The notes under the pieces: model-generated | What the model was told of the DNA's origin: nothing | Database searches by the model: none | Seen by the model: the letters and a program-made list of their open reading frames with translations, nothing else | Program-made: the position numbers and the translations under genes | NCBI RefSeq assembly: GCF_002288925.2 | Contig: NW_022098000.1 | Span: forward strand, 19,392,965 to 19,456,964 | Source: Delphinapterus leucas | Taxonomy: Eukaryota > Chordata > Mammalia > Artiodactyla > Monodontidae | Reading direction: 5' to 3' | Length of the DNA stretch: 64,000 bases | In this document: piece by piece, positions 21,606-33,889 of the stretch | Numbering within the stretch: position 1 is the first letter of the stretch | Layout of the letters: the number at the start of each line of letters is the position of its first letter

Positions 21606-24014
21606 GCAACTAGAAGCATAAACCCTAAACTTCCTTTCCATCTTTAGATTCTACACACGTATATTTGCTTATTATCCCTGTACAAGGTCTAATATATGCT
21701 AGCACATCTGCTACTTCGACTAATTTTGATGTTAAAAAAAATAAACTGTTAGACTCAAGCTTCCAGTTTGGTCGTGATATTCTATAGCTTCTAGCCAATA
21801 GGAGTTAACTCTTCATAATATTGTCCAATTTGGAACCTTACCCAATGTTTCCTGTGTACTGCCTGCTGTGTATGTGTATGTTGTCTATATACATACACAG
21901 ACACACACACTCACACACAAAGACACTCTTTTTGAGAAGCCAACCATTTGTTATTAGAGCGACATATCTCCATCTGTAATTTGAAACGAGAGAATTTTCT
22001 TTCAAATTATAATGATACCTCTGACTTGTTTTGGATTTTGAAATACTAAGGGAAGGCAATTATTTCAATATAAATTGAGGTTTTAGTAAGGACCATTAAC
22101 CCAAGCCAAAATTGTAAAGTGTATTTTATTTCTGCGGGTAATGGATCTTCAAACTGAGAATGAATGTTAAACCAATAGTGGGTCTGAATGCTTTCAGTAG
22201 CTTAAAATAAAACAATGCAGATTTCAAAGGTCCATGTTTATCAGTGAATGTACATTTGATGTCAAAATCCACAATACACATAAAGCACGACTGAGAACGT
22301 CTTACCATATGTATTAAATACCCTCCCTTTTAATTTTCTTTTTCAACCATATTGGTATTTGTCTTTTTTGCTTTTGATTTATATCATGTTGTTGGAATAA
22401 AATGACCTTATTTTACCTATAATCGTTCTAAAAACTGTTCTACCTGTACATACTTGGAGAGTTTAAACAGAAGTTCAGGGGACTAATGACAGTTCAGTAA
22501 ACTGCCTCCCAAATTAGAGAGGAATAAATGCGCGTTTTGGTTTTTCATTAGAAACATTTTTTTCCTACTGACATAGTACAATACCATTAGAAATAAAAAT
22601 CTTCTAGAGTTTTTATAATTTTTTAAGAACTGTGTTTCATTTCAGTAATTTAAGCCCTTATATAAGAGAAATATACTTTCACTATTCAACATTTTAGTTT
22701 CCTCTGAATTTGCCATTTTAAAGAGGGAAATTCTGTGCCCCGATAACGTAATTCTTCAAATAAGAAAAGTGAAAAGTTTTGAAGCATTTACTTATTTGGA
22801 TGGATATTCCTGCGCAAAGTCTGGCTGGGTCTTTTTTTTCCATGTCCTCAGCTTGCACCAGCCACTCATACTTTCTGTTAAAATTTCTTTCACTTTTGTA
22901 TTCTCTTCCTTATGGCACAATGTCAATGCATTATATTTTCTCAAGCTCTGGGGGAAGTTATACATCTTTTAAAAAATAATTAGAATTGAAATGTGAGTAA
23001 TAGTATATAATGGACAGATTTTGAAATAACAACTACACATATTATGTAAAACTTCTTTCTTTCCCTAAACTACATATTAAGAGAAAATTTCTGTTTAAGG
23101 GAAAATCTAAAGAATGGTGCTTATTAAATTGAAATGAGTTCTGAGAAGACCAGTTTTAAAGGAGACCTTCGTGTCACTGTAGGGTAAAGAGAGATATTTC
23201 TAGATAAAAAATGAAGTGTGGTATCATCAAAACAAAAAGACAACTCACCACAAGATCTGTGTAGTTGTGCCTGGAAAATGTACTAAAACTCAGTGGAGCT
23301 TATTGCTGTCATCATGTTCATATTAAACTCATTTGCAATTTAAGTGGCTGGAACCTGAACATAAACAGCAAAGAGAAGAACATAGACAAGTTTTTAAAAA
23401 ATTGTCTTTCTTCAGTGTATCTGCATTACTAATTGAATATTTGGCTATAGAAGTGCTCTGTCAGATTTAAAGTAGAATATTTTGATAGCATATAACTATT
23501 ATAGCTCTGCCTCTCAGGTAGATATATGCAAATAGTGATTTGGGACACATTTTGAAAATAACCAGTTTTCTTTTCAGTGCATTTTACCGTAACAGAAAAG
23601 TAAAGGAAAGAAAAACTTAGGCAAAAACCATTTAAGATGTGAATGTGAAAGTTATTTCCTGTTTTCTTCTTCCAGATGATTTATAGAAATAGAGCTTCGT
23701 TGATCTCTTTAGAATAGATCTTTATAATCCTATACGAAACTGGATTTTTTGTTGTTCAATATGTATAAACAATTTCTAGAAGTACAATAACAATTGGCCT
23801 TGAACATCTTTTAAACACTGTCATTAAGGAACATGTTATTTATGTTGAATGGATCCTCAGCACCTCATATACTTTTCTAACTCCCTAAACATCCAATGGC
23901 CCCGTGAACCATCACAGGGTGACAACACTTTACTAATCTGGTTCGGAATACTTTCCAGAAGCGAAGATATTACTCAAAATCTGTTCATCTTCCCTGATTT
24001 GGAATAGAGTCTGG

Positions 24015-24015
<1 letters not shown>
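21606..24015. other. No gene or repeat recognised
   Basis: About 2.4 kb of repeat-poor AT-rich sequence. The overlapping short frames near 22.77-22.98 kb have no recognisable domain. Confidence 0.45.
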
Positions 24016-24058
<43 letters not shown>

Positions 24059-24085
24059 GAGAGAGAGAGAAAAAAAAGAGAGAGG
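24016..24085 (+). repeat. (TA)19 with adjacent GA-rich tract
   Basis: A pure TA dinucleotide run of 38 bases (24016-24053) is followed by a GAGAGA/AAAA purine tract (about 24059-24085). It is likely polymorphic and able to extrude cruciforms. Confidence 0.97.
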
Positions 24086-24705
24086 GCACTGAAGGGGCAG
24101 AGATACTGAGAGAAAAGCAAATCAGCAACAAGTCTTTGTTATACCTTGCTCATAAATTGTTCAGAATCCCGTTAAAATGAATGGCTTGAATTATGTAAGA
24201 AAGTCCACCAACACTGAGACACATATAGTAAAACCAGAGCCTTCCTAAAGACTAGAGGAGTATGTAGATCCCAACAGTAAAACAAACCTTCCTCTCTCTC
24301 CCTGCATTCTGATAGTCTTTCTCTTAAAGACTTAAAGATGCAAGCACATCTCTGTTGTGTAACAGCAAACTGCAAGCTCTTTAAAGACGGGAGCTGCATC
24401 TCACTTGTCTTTTTATTCCTGCTCCAACAATACAGGCTCGCGGTACAGGTTCAATTAACAGTGATTGAATTTAATGCCGATGTGTGCCTGGCTTCGTAGT
24501 CATTCGTTCTTTTACCTATCACAGGTTCAGTGTTCCACTGGCTACTTCCTTGTGCCCAAGTTGTGACCAGGCCAGGCAGTTTTATTATATTTTTCAAACA
24601 CAACTGAGTCAAGTTTTTATATGTGCTTTGGCTATGAGAAGACTGGATGAGAAATGATGGCCAGAGCAATGCATGTCCTCTTCCTTCTCATCACATCATG
24701 ATCAT

Positions 24706-24750
24706 CATAGTAATGGTAATAATGGTAATAATGGTAATATCATCATAATC
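24706..24750 (+). repeat. (TAATAATGG)n short tandem repeat
   Basis: About three 9-base units of taataatgg-type sequence lie between ATCATC-rich flanks. Confidence 0.75.
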
Positions 24751-24894
24751 CATCATCTACCTAAGACCGACCATTGACTGTTTATCTGTTCTGTAGTGAC
24801 TGCCTTCCATAGCAAAACTATTCTGCGTCTGTGGGTAAAGATGCTAGAATATTGGCAATTTCTTATCATTCAACCCAATTTTTCCTATTCAATC

Positions 24895-25050
24895 ATTCAA
24901 AACACCTTAAAAGGTAAATATTTTCATCCTCATTTTGCATATGTGACATCCAGGAAGTTAAGTAGCTCTCCCTAGATGTAATATCTATGTGGTAAAATAA
25001 AATTTGAACTGAGATGTATCTGATTTCAAAGCCTCTCTTCAGTGCCTGAG
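24895..25050 (-). mobile_element. MIR-like fragment
   Basis: The complement of the MIR core is weakly visible: 'atcctcattttgcatatgtg', 'aggaagttaagtagctct' and 'tttgaactgagatgtatctg'. It is strongly diverged. Confidence 0.5.
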
Positions 25051-25329
25051 TTTCTAATGAATAAATAAATATTAGCATAACAATAGGTGCTAATTTTAAT
25101 GAAAGCATTTCTGGAGAAAGAAAAACATATAAAGCATTAGTAGTGTTGTGTTCCTTAGTAAAAGGACACCGACATTATTTATTTTAACTGTGTTAATTCT
25201 CATGTCATCAATGCACAACAGAATGTTTCTTATAATCTGTAGAGGCTCAAGTTGATAGTTAGGAAAAAAACATGGATACTAATCCTGTCTATAAGATAAA
25301 TTTAAGGAGATAGAAGGAGAAACAGTAGG

Positions 25330-25960
25330 GAACATAATATATTATTTGTCCTCTTGGACCTCAAAATCTATTGGAAAAAGACACAAATAACTCTATTACA
25401 ACAGTTGCTACGCACAGTGTACTGTCCTGAAGAAATGATTCAGTGATCGCCCTGAGATACTAAGAGAAGTCTTCATTTATGTTAGGTCTTGTCAAGTGAT
25501 TATACAACTACACTGACTGAGATAGCAGAGAGCATTTAAGGTAAGAGGAACAGCAGGAACCGGGATCTGTAAGAATGAGGGTACCAAATTATCACATGTA
25601 TCTAGAGCATAGCATGAATCCTGGAAGGGCGAGATTGTGTGGGAAGCTTGTGCAGGGATGAGTATGTTGGGAAATAATCTTGGAAAATCAGGCTGGGACA
25701 AAATAAAGGAGACGCTTCTCTGCCAGGCTCAGAAGCTTACACTCTCTTCTATAGGTAATGGCAAGTCATGTATGAGTATCACTATGATGTGATTGAACTG
25801 GTGAATTAGGATGATAACTCTAACAGCAAAATGGATCAGTGTTGAAAAGTAAGGAGTTTGGTAACAGAGAGACCAGTATGGGGACTGCTTCAGTGACAGG
25901 GATGATGAATAACTGAGCTAAGACTGTGACAGTGGATTACAGTGATGAAGGTTTAGTTAC
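25330..25960 (-). mobile_element. L2-like fragment
   Basis: The antisense L2 pattern of short phrases is recognisable: 'gagagcatttaaggtaagag', 'gaacagcaggaac', 'gtaatggcaagtcatg', 'gaactggtgaattaggatg' and 'agagagaccagtatggggac'. It is old and non-coding. Confidence 0.5.
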
Positions 25961-28900
25961 AGCCAGCCCTGGTTTGTAGTGTATCAAAAACACCTCATTT
26001 TTGTGCAATTTCCTCTAGTTTTCTAACAGTGCTAATGGCTTTACTTTTCTTAGATTTTGGCTCTAAATCTGTTGGTAATTGCCCAATTTGATTGTTAAGC
26101 GTAGTTCTCTTTCACCAGGGAAGAGTCAGAGCATAAGAGGAAAACGTTTCAGTAATTTTTTTCTCTTTGGGAAAAATTTTATTATATTCATGTTAATTTT
26201 TCTATTTTTATTTTTTCAACAGAAGGTCATACATATGCTATTTCAGAGTTCACAGCTAGCCACTCACTACTCAAACTGTGGGTGTTATTGCCAGACTGCG
26301 GAGATGCAGAAGAAGTGACTTGAGAAGCTAGAAGATTATTCATGCACCCACACACACTGTTATCTCTGGGAACTCTTAATCAATGCAGGGTGAAAGCCAG
26401 TCAGCACGACTGAGGTTAGGGCACCTGGGCTGTTCTATGGAAGATGAGGAATTAAAACGTGACTATTATTCAAATTGGAGTATAAAATAAAGAGCACATT
26501 CCAGGAAAGAAGAGAAGGAGGATATTAGAAATAAAGATTTGCTTACTCAAGCACCTGCTATATTGTGTTTTTTTCCTTGAAATGCCAAAACATAATAAAC
26601 TTTGACGGGAGGGAAGGGTTTGGGGGAGTCATACCCCATCTCTGTTTTTCTTGCAGATATACTGAAATAGAAATTCTTAAAAGCTGGGAATGTCTACTAA
26701 GTCTGCCTGAATATATAAACTAATCCTCTTATAGAAAATTGCACTAAAGAAAAATCTACGTATGAACCAAAAAATAAATTATAAATGTCAGTTAATGGTC
26801 CAGTGATTACAAAGAAAATAGATGATGGACCAAAATTCTAGTTATAAACACTGGAACTTAGATTGCAATTTTGGAGCTCATTAGGGACATAATGATAGTG
26901 TAACTTACCTAAAAAATTTAAAGTTTTTCTTAAAATTTGAAAACGTAAGTATTTAATAATCATTTATTTGATGGCTAATTTGAAGAAGTTTTGGTCGTAA
27001 ATACATGCTTGTCTTGACTTCTTGGCAGTAAAAAAAAAACAGTGATTTAAACTCATATATATCCTAGATATCTGAACCATTTTACTTTATTTCTCTTGGA
27101 TTGTGCCTATGAATTCATATTTCTTGGTTTTCCTCCATATTTTTGAGTGTGTTTCTGACCTTGTGTTTCTATTCTATATTTTTATCATATAATTTGATTT
27201 TGTTTTCACCTCACATTCTAGCTGGTTTCTGGACCTTTTTTTTTTTTCTTCAACTGTCACTAGCAGATGGCCTCAACGTTCAATAACTTACTATCAGCAA
27301 TTACTAGAAAAGATAACATTCCATGGAAATACGTATTAACCTTGGAGGATTCTTTTCAAAATATCTTGACATTCCCTCCCTAGATCCGCGCATCCCCAGA
27401 TGTATGCTTTAGTTCCTTTTCGCTCCCAGAGTCCTGGGTCAGAGTAGACAGAATCTACTGCATAAGAGGCATAATACGATACTGTACCTTTAAATCAAAG
27501 TGAAATTGTTAGATAATCTTAATTTTTCAAATGAATAAGCCACATATAAACAGCATGGACTACAAAAGGAGCATGGAATAGTTCATTCTTTTTCTACAAT
27601 TCTTTAATTTGAAAGTACAAGCAATTGCTTCCACTATACGATGTCTCAGAGTCGTTAATCCACTCAACATTTTTAGTGTTGTTTGAAATCACTTTCAGGT
27701 GACTCTGCAATGTTGACTGCCTATGTTAACATAAGAGACATTGAACTGTTTTTTATGATTCCTGCACAGAGTCATTTCTGTTCAGGATGGCTAAAATATC
27801 TTTTTGTAAAAAATGAATCTCTTTAGTTTCCATATAATGAGTACATTATAATGCTGCAGCCTTTATCCAACCTGAATAAAATCTTTACCCATTTTTTCAA
27901 AAATAACTAATTCTCACAAATGCCCAATTGTAACCCAAAGCATTTTATTAATTAAATATGTATAAAATAAGACGAAAATGAATTCTTTGTGGTCAAGACC
28001 TTATAGTACAACTCTAAAAGCCAAACAAATTTATATGTTACATACAAATGAATTTAGAAATAAAAAAATGAAATAATTTATTTTCTGTGATTGAAGAAGT
28101 AATTTTCCTGTAAATACACTGCTGCCAGCTCCCTGAATACACTATCCCACAAAATTACACGCTGAACTCCATGTGATAGCGCAGTTCTCCCACCACTCTT
28201 TCTAGCTCAGTTACTTAAAAAAAGAGTTCTTATTTTGTGCCTTGACTTGTCATAATGTATTTCACTCTCAACTTGTCATAAATGTATTGTTTGCTTATTA
28301 AGCACGTTTAATCCTGTCCTTTACTTATTAGCCCAAGGTCATTGAAAAAGTACTCTTCTACCCCCCTTGTGATCATAAACACAGATGCCTATATAGACAA
28401 TGAAGTGGAGAAAATTATGAAGGGGCCATTGAAATGATCCAAAATATACATATACAAACAGTTTTGAGATTATCATTCAAAAAACTCACAAAATATAAAA
28501 ATTTATATAAATTACTTGTAACTGCTAAGACACATCAATCAAACTTTAGAGAGGTATTCACTCATTTGAAAAATGCTGAAGTAGGTTTGGTGGGCCAGCT
28601 GCAGGAAGAGAGTTATATAATGTAATCTTTTTAATGTTCATATTCTTCTTCAAAATGCTTATGAGATGAGACAATAATTTGATAAATAACCAAATCAGAA
28701 ACTTAACCAAGATTTTAATTTATGGATTAAAATGCTAAATGCAAAAACTGTGATTTTCCCCAGATCTTTGTAATTCTGCTATTAGTCAGTATTAGGACGC
28801 CCAGAGGAAATATGAGTTCAGTTGTATTTCCTAAATCTATTCTGTCAATGTCTTAAGACAGGACAATAAGAATTCATCTTCTAAACGAGCACTAGGGCAC

Positions 28901-28969
28901 TGCCGCCTCAGCACAAGGTGAGCTCCCTTTGAATTAATGTTTGATGCAGCTTATAAAAGTGTTAACGGG
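25961..28969. other. No gene or repeat recognised
   Basis: About 3 kb of AT-rich sequence. Only scattered frames of fewer than 80 codons are present, none with a recognisable domain. Confidence 0.45.
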
Positions 28970-29230
28970 GGCCCCTAATGCTTTGCTAGATATGGCAAAT
29001 CCCCATTCTGACCATACAGGCCTCCTTGCTGTTCTTGCTTTGAGATCTTTGCACTAGCTCTTCCCTTGGCCTGGAATGCTTTTCCTCCAAATATCCACGT
29101 AGCTCACCTCCTACAATGTTGTGTTCTCACTTACCAGCTTCTCAGAGCTGTCTTCCCTGAATTCACTGTGTAAAACAACACTGCCTCTATTGCTTGTCCT
29201 CTTTAGTCACTCAGAGGTTGAAGCTACTGA
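28970..29230 (+). mobile_element. L2 LINE fragment
   Basis: Clear L2 phrases: 'caggcctccttgctgttctt', 'gatctttgcactagctcttc', 'ccttggcctggaatgctttt' and 'agctgtcttccctgaattca'. These lie in the 3' part of the L2 consensus on the plus strand. Confidence 0.85.
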
Positions 29231-29252
29231 GATAACAACAACAACAACAAAA
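29231..29252 (+). repeat. (AAC)n simple repeat
   Basis: About five AAC units follow directly on the L2 fragment. Confidence 0.85.
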
Positions 29253-32200
29253 ACATTCGCAAAGTGTCTACTGGGGAAAAACAATTTCTTAACTGTGTAA
29301 AGTCAGCCGAGTGTCAATTCTCCATATTGGTAAGATAGAGGCATCTGCACAATATTTTAAGAACTCATAGCAAGAGCACCTTGCAAAGGTTTAAAACAGA
29401 TTTTCTAAGAGAGAGAAGAAAGAAATGGCTCTGGATCAGAAAGAATGGCTCATTTAGTCAAAGGACTAAAGTAAGGTGAGGTTTACAGTCAGAGTGAATA
29501 TCACGAGCAAAGGAACAGATTCATGATACAGCCTGAGGAAACTATACAGAGTGGCAAGTCACAACATTGGAAGGTAGGGAAAGTTGGGAGACACTTGTAG
29601 ATATGCTTTAGGATATAGGTATGGATTTGTTCCCCTCTTTAGTGACTGTCCAAATCTATAGCCCCTGCAAAAGGGGCATTTTTCAAGAAATATTTTTAAA
29701 TTACCATATAGACTTGCTGTCCCCAGAATTAGCTAGAAAGAGCTGACTGAATCAGGGGATAAATGACACTAGGAAACTATTTTATTGGATTTTCATTGAC
29801 CAATCAGATTTTCACACTCAGTAATTCAAGCTACAAGACCTACCGAGAGGTGAAAAGTCACTTAGTGGAAAGGTTTGAGTGGAGGTGATGTTAAGCCAAT
29901 GCCACATACGAGCTGAAATCACAGAGGGCATAACTTACGAGACAATTATGGGAATAGGAAGCAGTCAAAAGGAGACAAGAAAAAAGCAGAGAGAGAAAAA
30001 GTAAGAGAGAAACATCAATTCTCAATTTCTAATTTCTCATATCTAGTCTCTTTAGTTCCAGCTGACTTTTTCTTCTTGACCATGGATAATAGTCCGACTA
30101 TCAGTTATCCTTTGCAAATGTCACATCAGTGGAACTTCTTTTGTCACAGTTTTTATTGGACCCAAAGACAATAGGTGCAAACCAACTCCACAATCCAAAG
30201 CTGGGCAAAGACACTGGATTTTCAGAGAGGGATTCAATGACTGTTTTTTCAGTACTTAGCACCTCACACACATCGAGTGTGTAGAAGTTGAAGAGAGGAT
30301 TGTTTTGAGACAATCACAATGTACTGGAAGGTCTCTCTCCATGGAGTGCAGATAGGATGTGCCTCCCCCTCACTTCAAAGGAATAAAGAAAAAAATGATT
30401 TTTAAGGACTTTACCAGAAAAGCTTGATCTGTGTCCTCCTGGAGTCTGATAAACACAGCTGACTGGAATCATATCTGAAAATTCTACAGATGGAAGGTGG
30501 TAAGTGGAGCGGCCTTCCAGTTGATGAATAAAGAGGGCTCAAGTGGCAAGCAGCTGTTCTTCTACCCAAGGCTGGTCCAAGGCACAAGTCTTCAAGGGCC
30601 CAATGTGGAAACTGGGATGAGATGTAACCCTCAGGTGTAAGTGTAGGGTCACTTGAAGAGAGATCCTGCCTGAGAAGCCTGCCTGAGGTGGTGTTGAAGC
30701 CCCCAAAGAAAGAGGCTGAATGGAGTGAATTCCCAGGGACTAAAGGAGGGATGGTAAGCAGGTAGTGAGAGAGCTCTTACCAGTTCTCCGAAAGTTCTTA
30801 TGGATGAACCTCTGAGGAGTTAACAAAAAGCATCCAAGGGACAAATAATCAACTCTAAACACCTATGATAGTAAGAGACGCCATAAGAAATGCCACCTGA
30901 GTCAGCTGAGTACGATTTTTCCTACCACGTAATCTCGACTCTCTTCCCACTTTCAACCCTGGAGGAATCAGAAGACCTAACTGGGACCAACAGTTTCCAG
31001 GGAGGAGCCAGAGGCACAGACACACAAATTAAAGAACAAAGGCAGACGACTCATCTACCCCTAAGTTGGATGAAAGGAGTTTAACATTTTGGCTTTTGGT
31101 TAGGACTGGACTTTTTAGTTACTGAAGTGAAACTATTCTTGGAAAGAAAAGTTAACACAGATTATTTTTTCTACAAGTGAGCAAATAAGCTATGGATTCT
31201 GCAAGAATTTTATGTAGTATGTCCTTGGTCAGGTTCCCCAGAAGCAGAACCTAAGATGGGATTCTTGTCTAAGTGATTTTTTGGGATGAGTGCTCTCAGG
31301 AGAAATTAATTGGGGGAAGCAGGACAGGGGGGAAGAAAGTTAAACAAGAGAGTGATCTCAGCTGGAGAGTAATTTCAGTACTACAGGGATGCTCTGGAGC
31401 CCAAATTGCCTCACAGTGTCAGTTTTACCTTCATTCATTTGCTCTGCTGCCACAGCAAGGCACAGTTTAGGAGATCTGGGTAGGGCACTGATAGAATCCA
31501 CTAAAGAGGGATAGGGATGGGGGCAGAATTTATCTCTCAGAATGGATTTGAATAAGGAAAAAGGCAAAGCTGTATCCTAACTACATCAACTAGTACCATT
31601 TTTGTAATAACCATGTCAGTTATAGTAACTCATCCTTCTTAATTAAACTAATGGAGCTAATGTTTTAGGTTTCTATCCTTTAAAACAAAGAACATTGCCT
31701 GGAACAAAATTGGGGAGTTACATAACAATCTTTCTGTCTTCAGCAGCTAGGACTAGGGAAGGACAGAGATGATATTTTATGGATATCTGTGGAATAAGTA
31801 AATAGATGAACACAGCATTTCACTGACTAAAATCGCTTCCTCTTGTCAATCTCAATGCTTCTGTAGTCATGCTAATGAACTTGACATGTCTGCAAACGGG
31901 GCTCATTCAGAAATGAATATCTCTATGCAGGTAGGTAGAGAAGGAGCATGGTAGATTTAAATAAGATCCGAAAAAATATTTAATTAAAGGCAGGATCAAG
32001 CTAAGCTTCATTTATTTCCCTTTATGGATTTCAGAGCATAATAAAAAAAAATCTGTAGGAAATGAAAGGAGCTAGATATTTCAGAGTGTATGATGCCACA
32101 TATTTTGGCATGGAAGGCAAGAGCATATTTATTTTTCTTCCCCAACTTCGAGTTCCTATAAACCTTGAATTATAGCATTTGGTGATTCACCTCTGTCTTG

Positions 32201-33534
32201 TAAAATTCCCTCAGAAGGTCACACCCTGGTTTAAATTACAAAACAGGTAGTATTGGCTATTCTCCCTTGTTTCAAAGTGTTTTACTCACTAAAGGACTCA
32301 AATTAGATAGAAACTGATAGAAGCTGTCATGGTGTCTAATGCCCCAATGGTAGCCTGGTGTTTTCATTCCACCATGAGAAGTCAGGCTACTCACAACTTC
32401 CAAACCACAGTAATGTGCTATGAGAAGAGGACACAGAGTTACAAGAGGCCCTGTGTTCCTTCCTGGTTGCTAGCACCGCAGCAGGTGCTTTGTTGAAACT
32501 AATCCCCAAAGACAAAGCTACGGCACCAACAGCGAGCGGAGGAGTAACACTGATGGCAGGGAATGGTCTGAACGCGGGAGGCCAGAGAATGATACTTTGG
32601 GGCAGGAAGGCTCTTGCTACAATTTCTTTTCACACTTTTAGACAAACAGTGGTGAGGGTACCAGAGTTTAGTCAGATGGTGTGGGTTTGAGATAAAAGCC
32701 ATGCTGATAAGAATATTTGGGCTCCAACCTGGATCACAGAGAGTCCTCAGAGTGACAAAGGAGGATCACACACAAATCCTAATTGGATGACCTGAGTGAA
32801 CAAGGAGAAATCCAGGGTTCTAAGAGCTCAGAAAAATAAGAAAGGAAAAGACCAAGGAGGCATTGAAATATGAAGATAAAATCGATACAGAATTGCCTAG
32901 GAAATCAATAAGAGGAATAAAGGATGTGCAGGGGATGTGAAATACGTGTTCTGTCTCCTGTACAAGGGAGAAATCTGGCAGCGTGTTTTGAACAAGCTGC
33001 AATGCTGTAATTAAATCTCCAGGGAGAACGGTGAGGAAGAATCTTAATAATCAAGTGAAAAGATGCCACGGCAATAAGTGACTCCTTGTCAGGAAAACAG
33101 TTTCATAGGCAAATCTTTAGTTAAATATGAACTCAGGTACATAGCCAGAAGATGGGTGGATAATCGTGTCTGTGTATTTGTGAAAGTAGAGGCTGGTGCT
33201 TGATTTTAGACTCATAACCCAATAAAACGTCATCTTTCAATCGGCCAAAGTAACTTGCTCATACAATTACCACAAGCTTGATGATCACAGCATTGTCTCA
33301 GGCTAGACTTCAAAGTAAGAGATTATTGCCTCTCAAATGCCCAGGGTATCTGCAAAGGGACAGAGCCCCTAAGAGTTAGTCTGTCATGGTTAGATGTATT
33401 TATAGAAAACCAAGAATAGGTGTTTTACCCTCTGACACATCAGACATGAATAAAGCAATTAGAGAAAAATCTTAGAAAATTACTCATGCACATATACACA
33501 CACACAATTTCTTGGTCATACAGAAGGTAATACA

Positions 33535-33536
<2 letters not shown>
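29253..33536. other. No gene recognised; some unassigned repeat-like sequence
   Basis: About 4.3 kb without a convincing gene. The part at 29.44-29.64 kb has a weak antisense L2 flavour. The stretch at 30.0-30.85 kb and the one at 31.2-31.6 kb (beginning 'gtccttggtcaggttcccca') look like old interspersed repeats, but I cannot name the families. Short frames at 30890-31084, 31273-31470 and 32490-32690 have no recognisable domain. Confidence 0.4.

Positions 33537-33565
<29 letters not shown>
33537..33565 (+). repeat. (AT)n microsatellite
   Basis: About 14 AT dinucleotides in an uninterrupted run, preceded by a short CACACACA block. Confidence 0.97.
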
Positions 33566-33566
<1 letters not shown>

Positions 33567-33889
33567 CTCAAAGCAGTATTACTGAGAATCAGGTTTGATC
33601 ACATGAACAGAATATTAGGAAACCACCTGCTTAAAAATTGCTATGGTCTCTTTATTGTTCCTTCCTTATTTAAGTAGAGGTGATGTATTTAGAAGTCCAG
33701 GGGAAAACATACATATCAATAGGGACAGATTACTGACATAGACAATTTATAATTGCTGGTTATTTTTGTATATCCCCAAATTACCAATATTTTCCAAAGA
33801 GGACATTTTAAGTTTGATAACAAGCAAAAGTTATTTAAAATAAAATTTTAAGTGTTGGAAATTCTAGAAAATGGTCGCAGGAGTGTAAA

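Noticed and set aside
30000..30850. Possible endogenous retrovirus internal region
   Set aside because: It is repeat-like in texture, but there is no readable gag, pol or env motif, primer-binding site or paired LTR, so no call is made.
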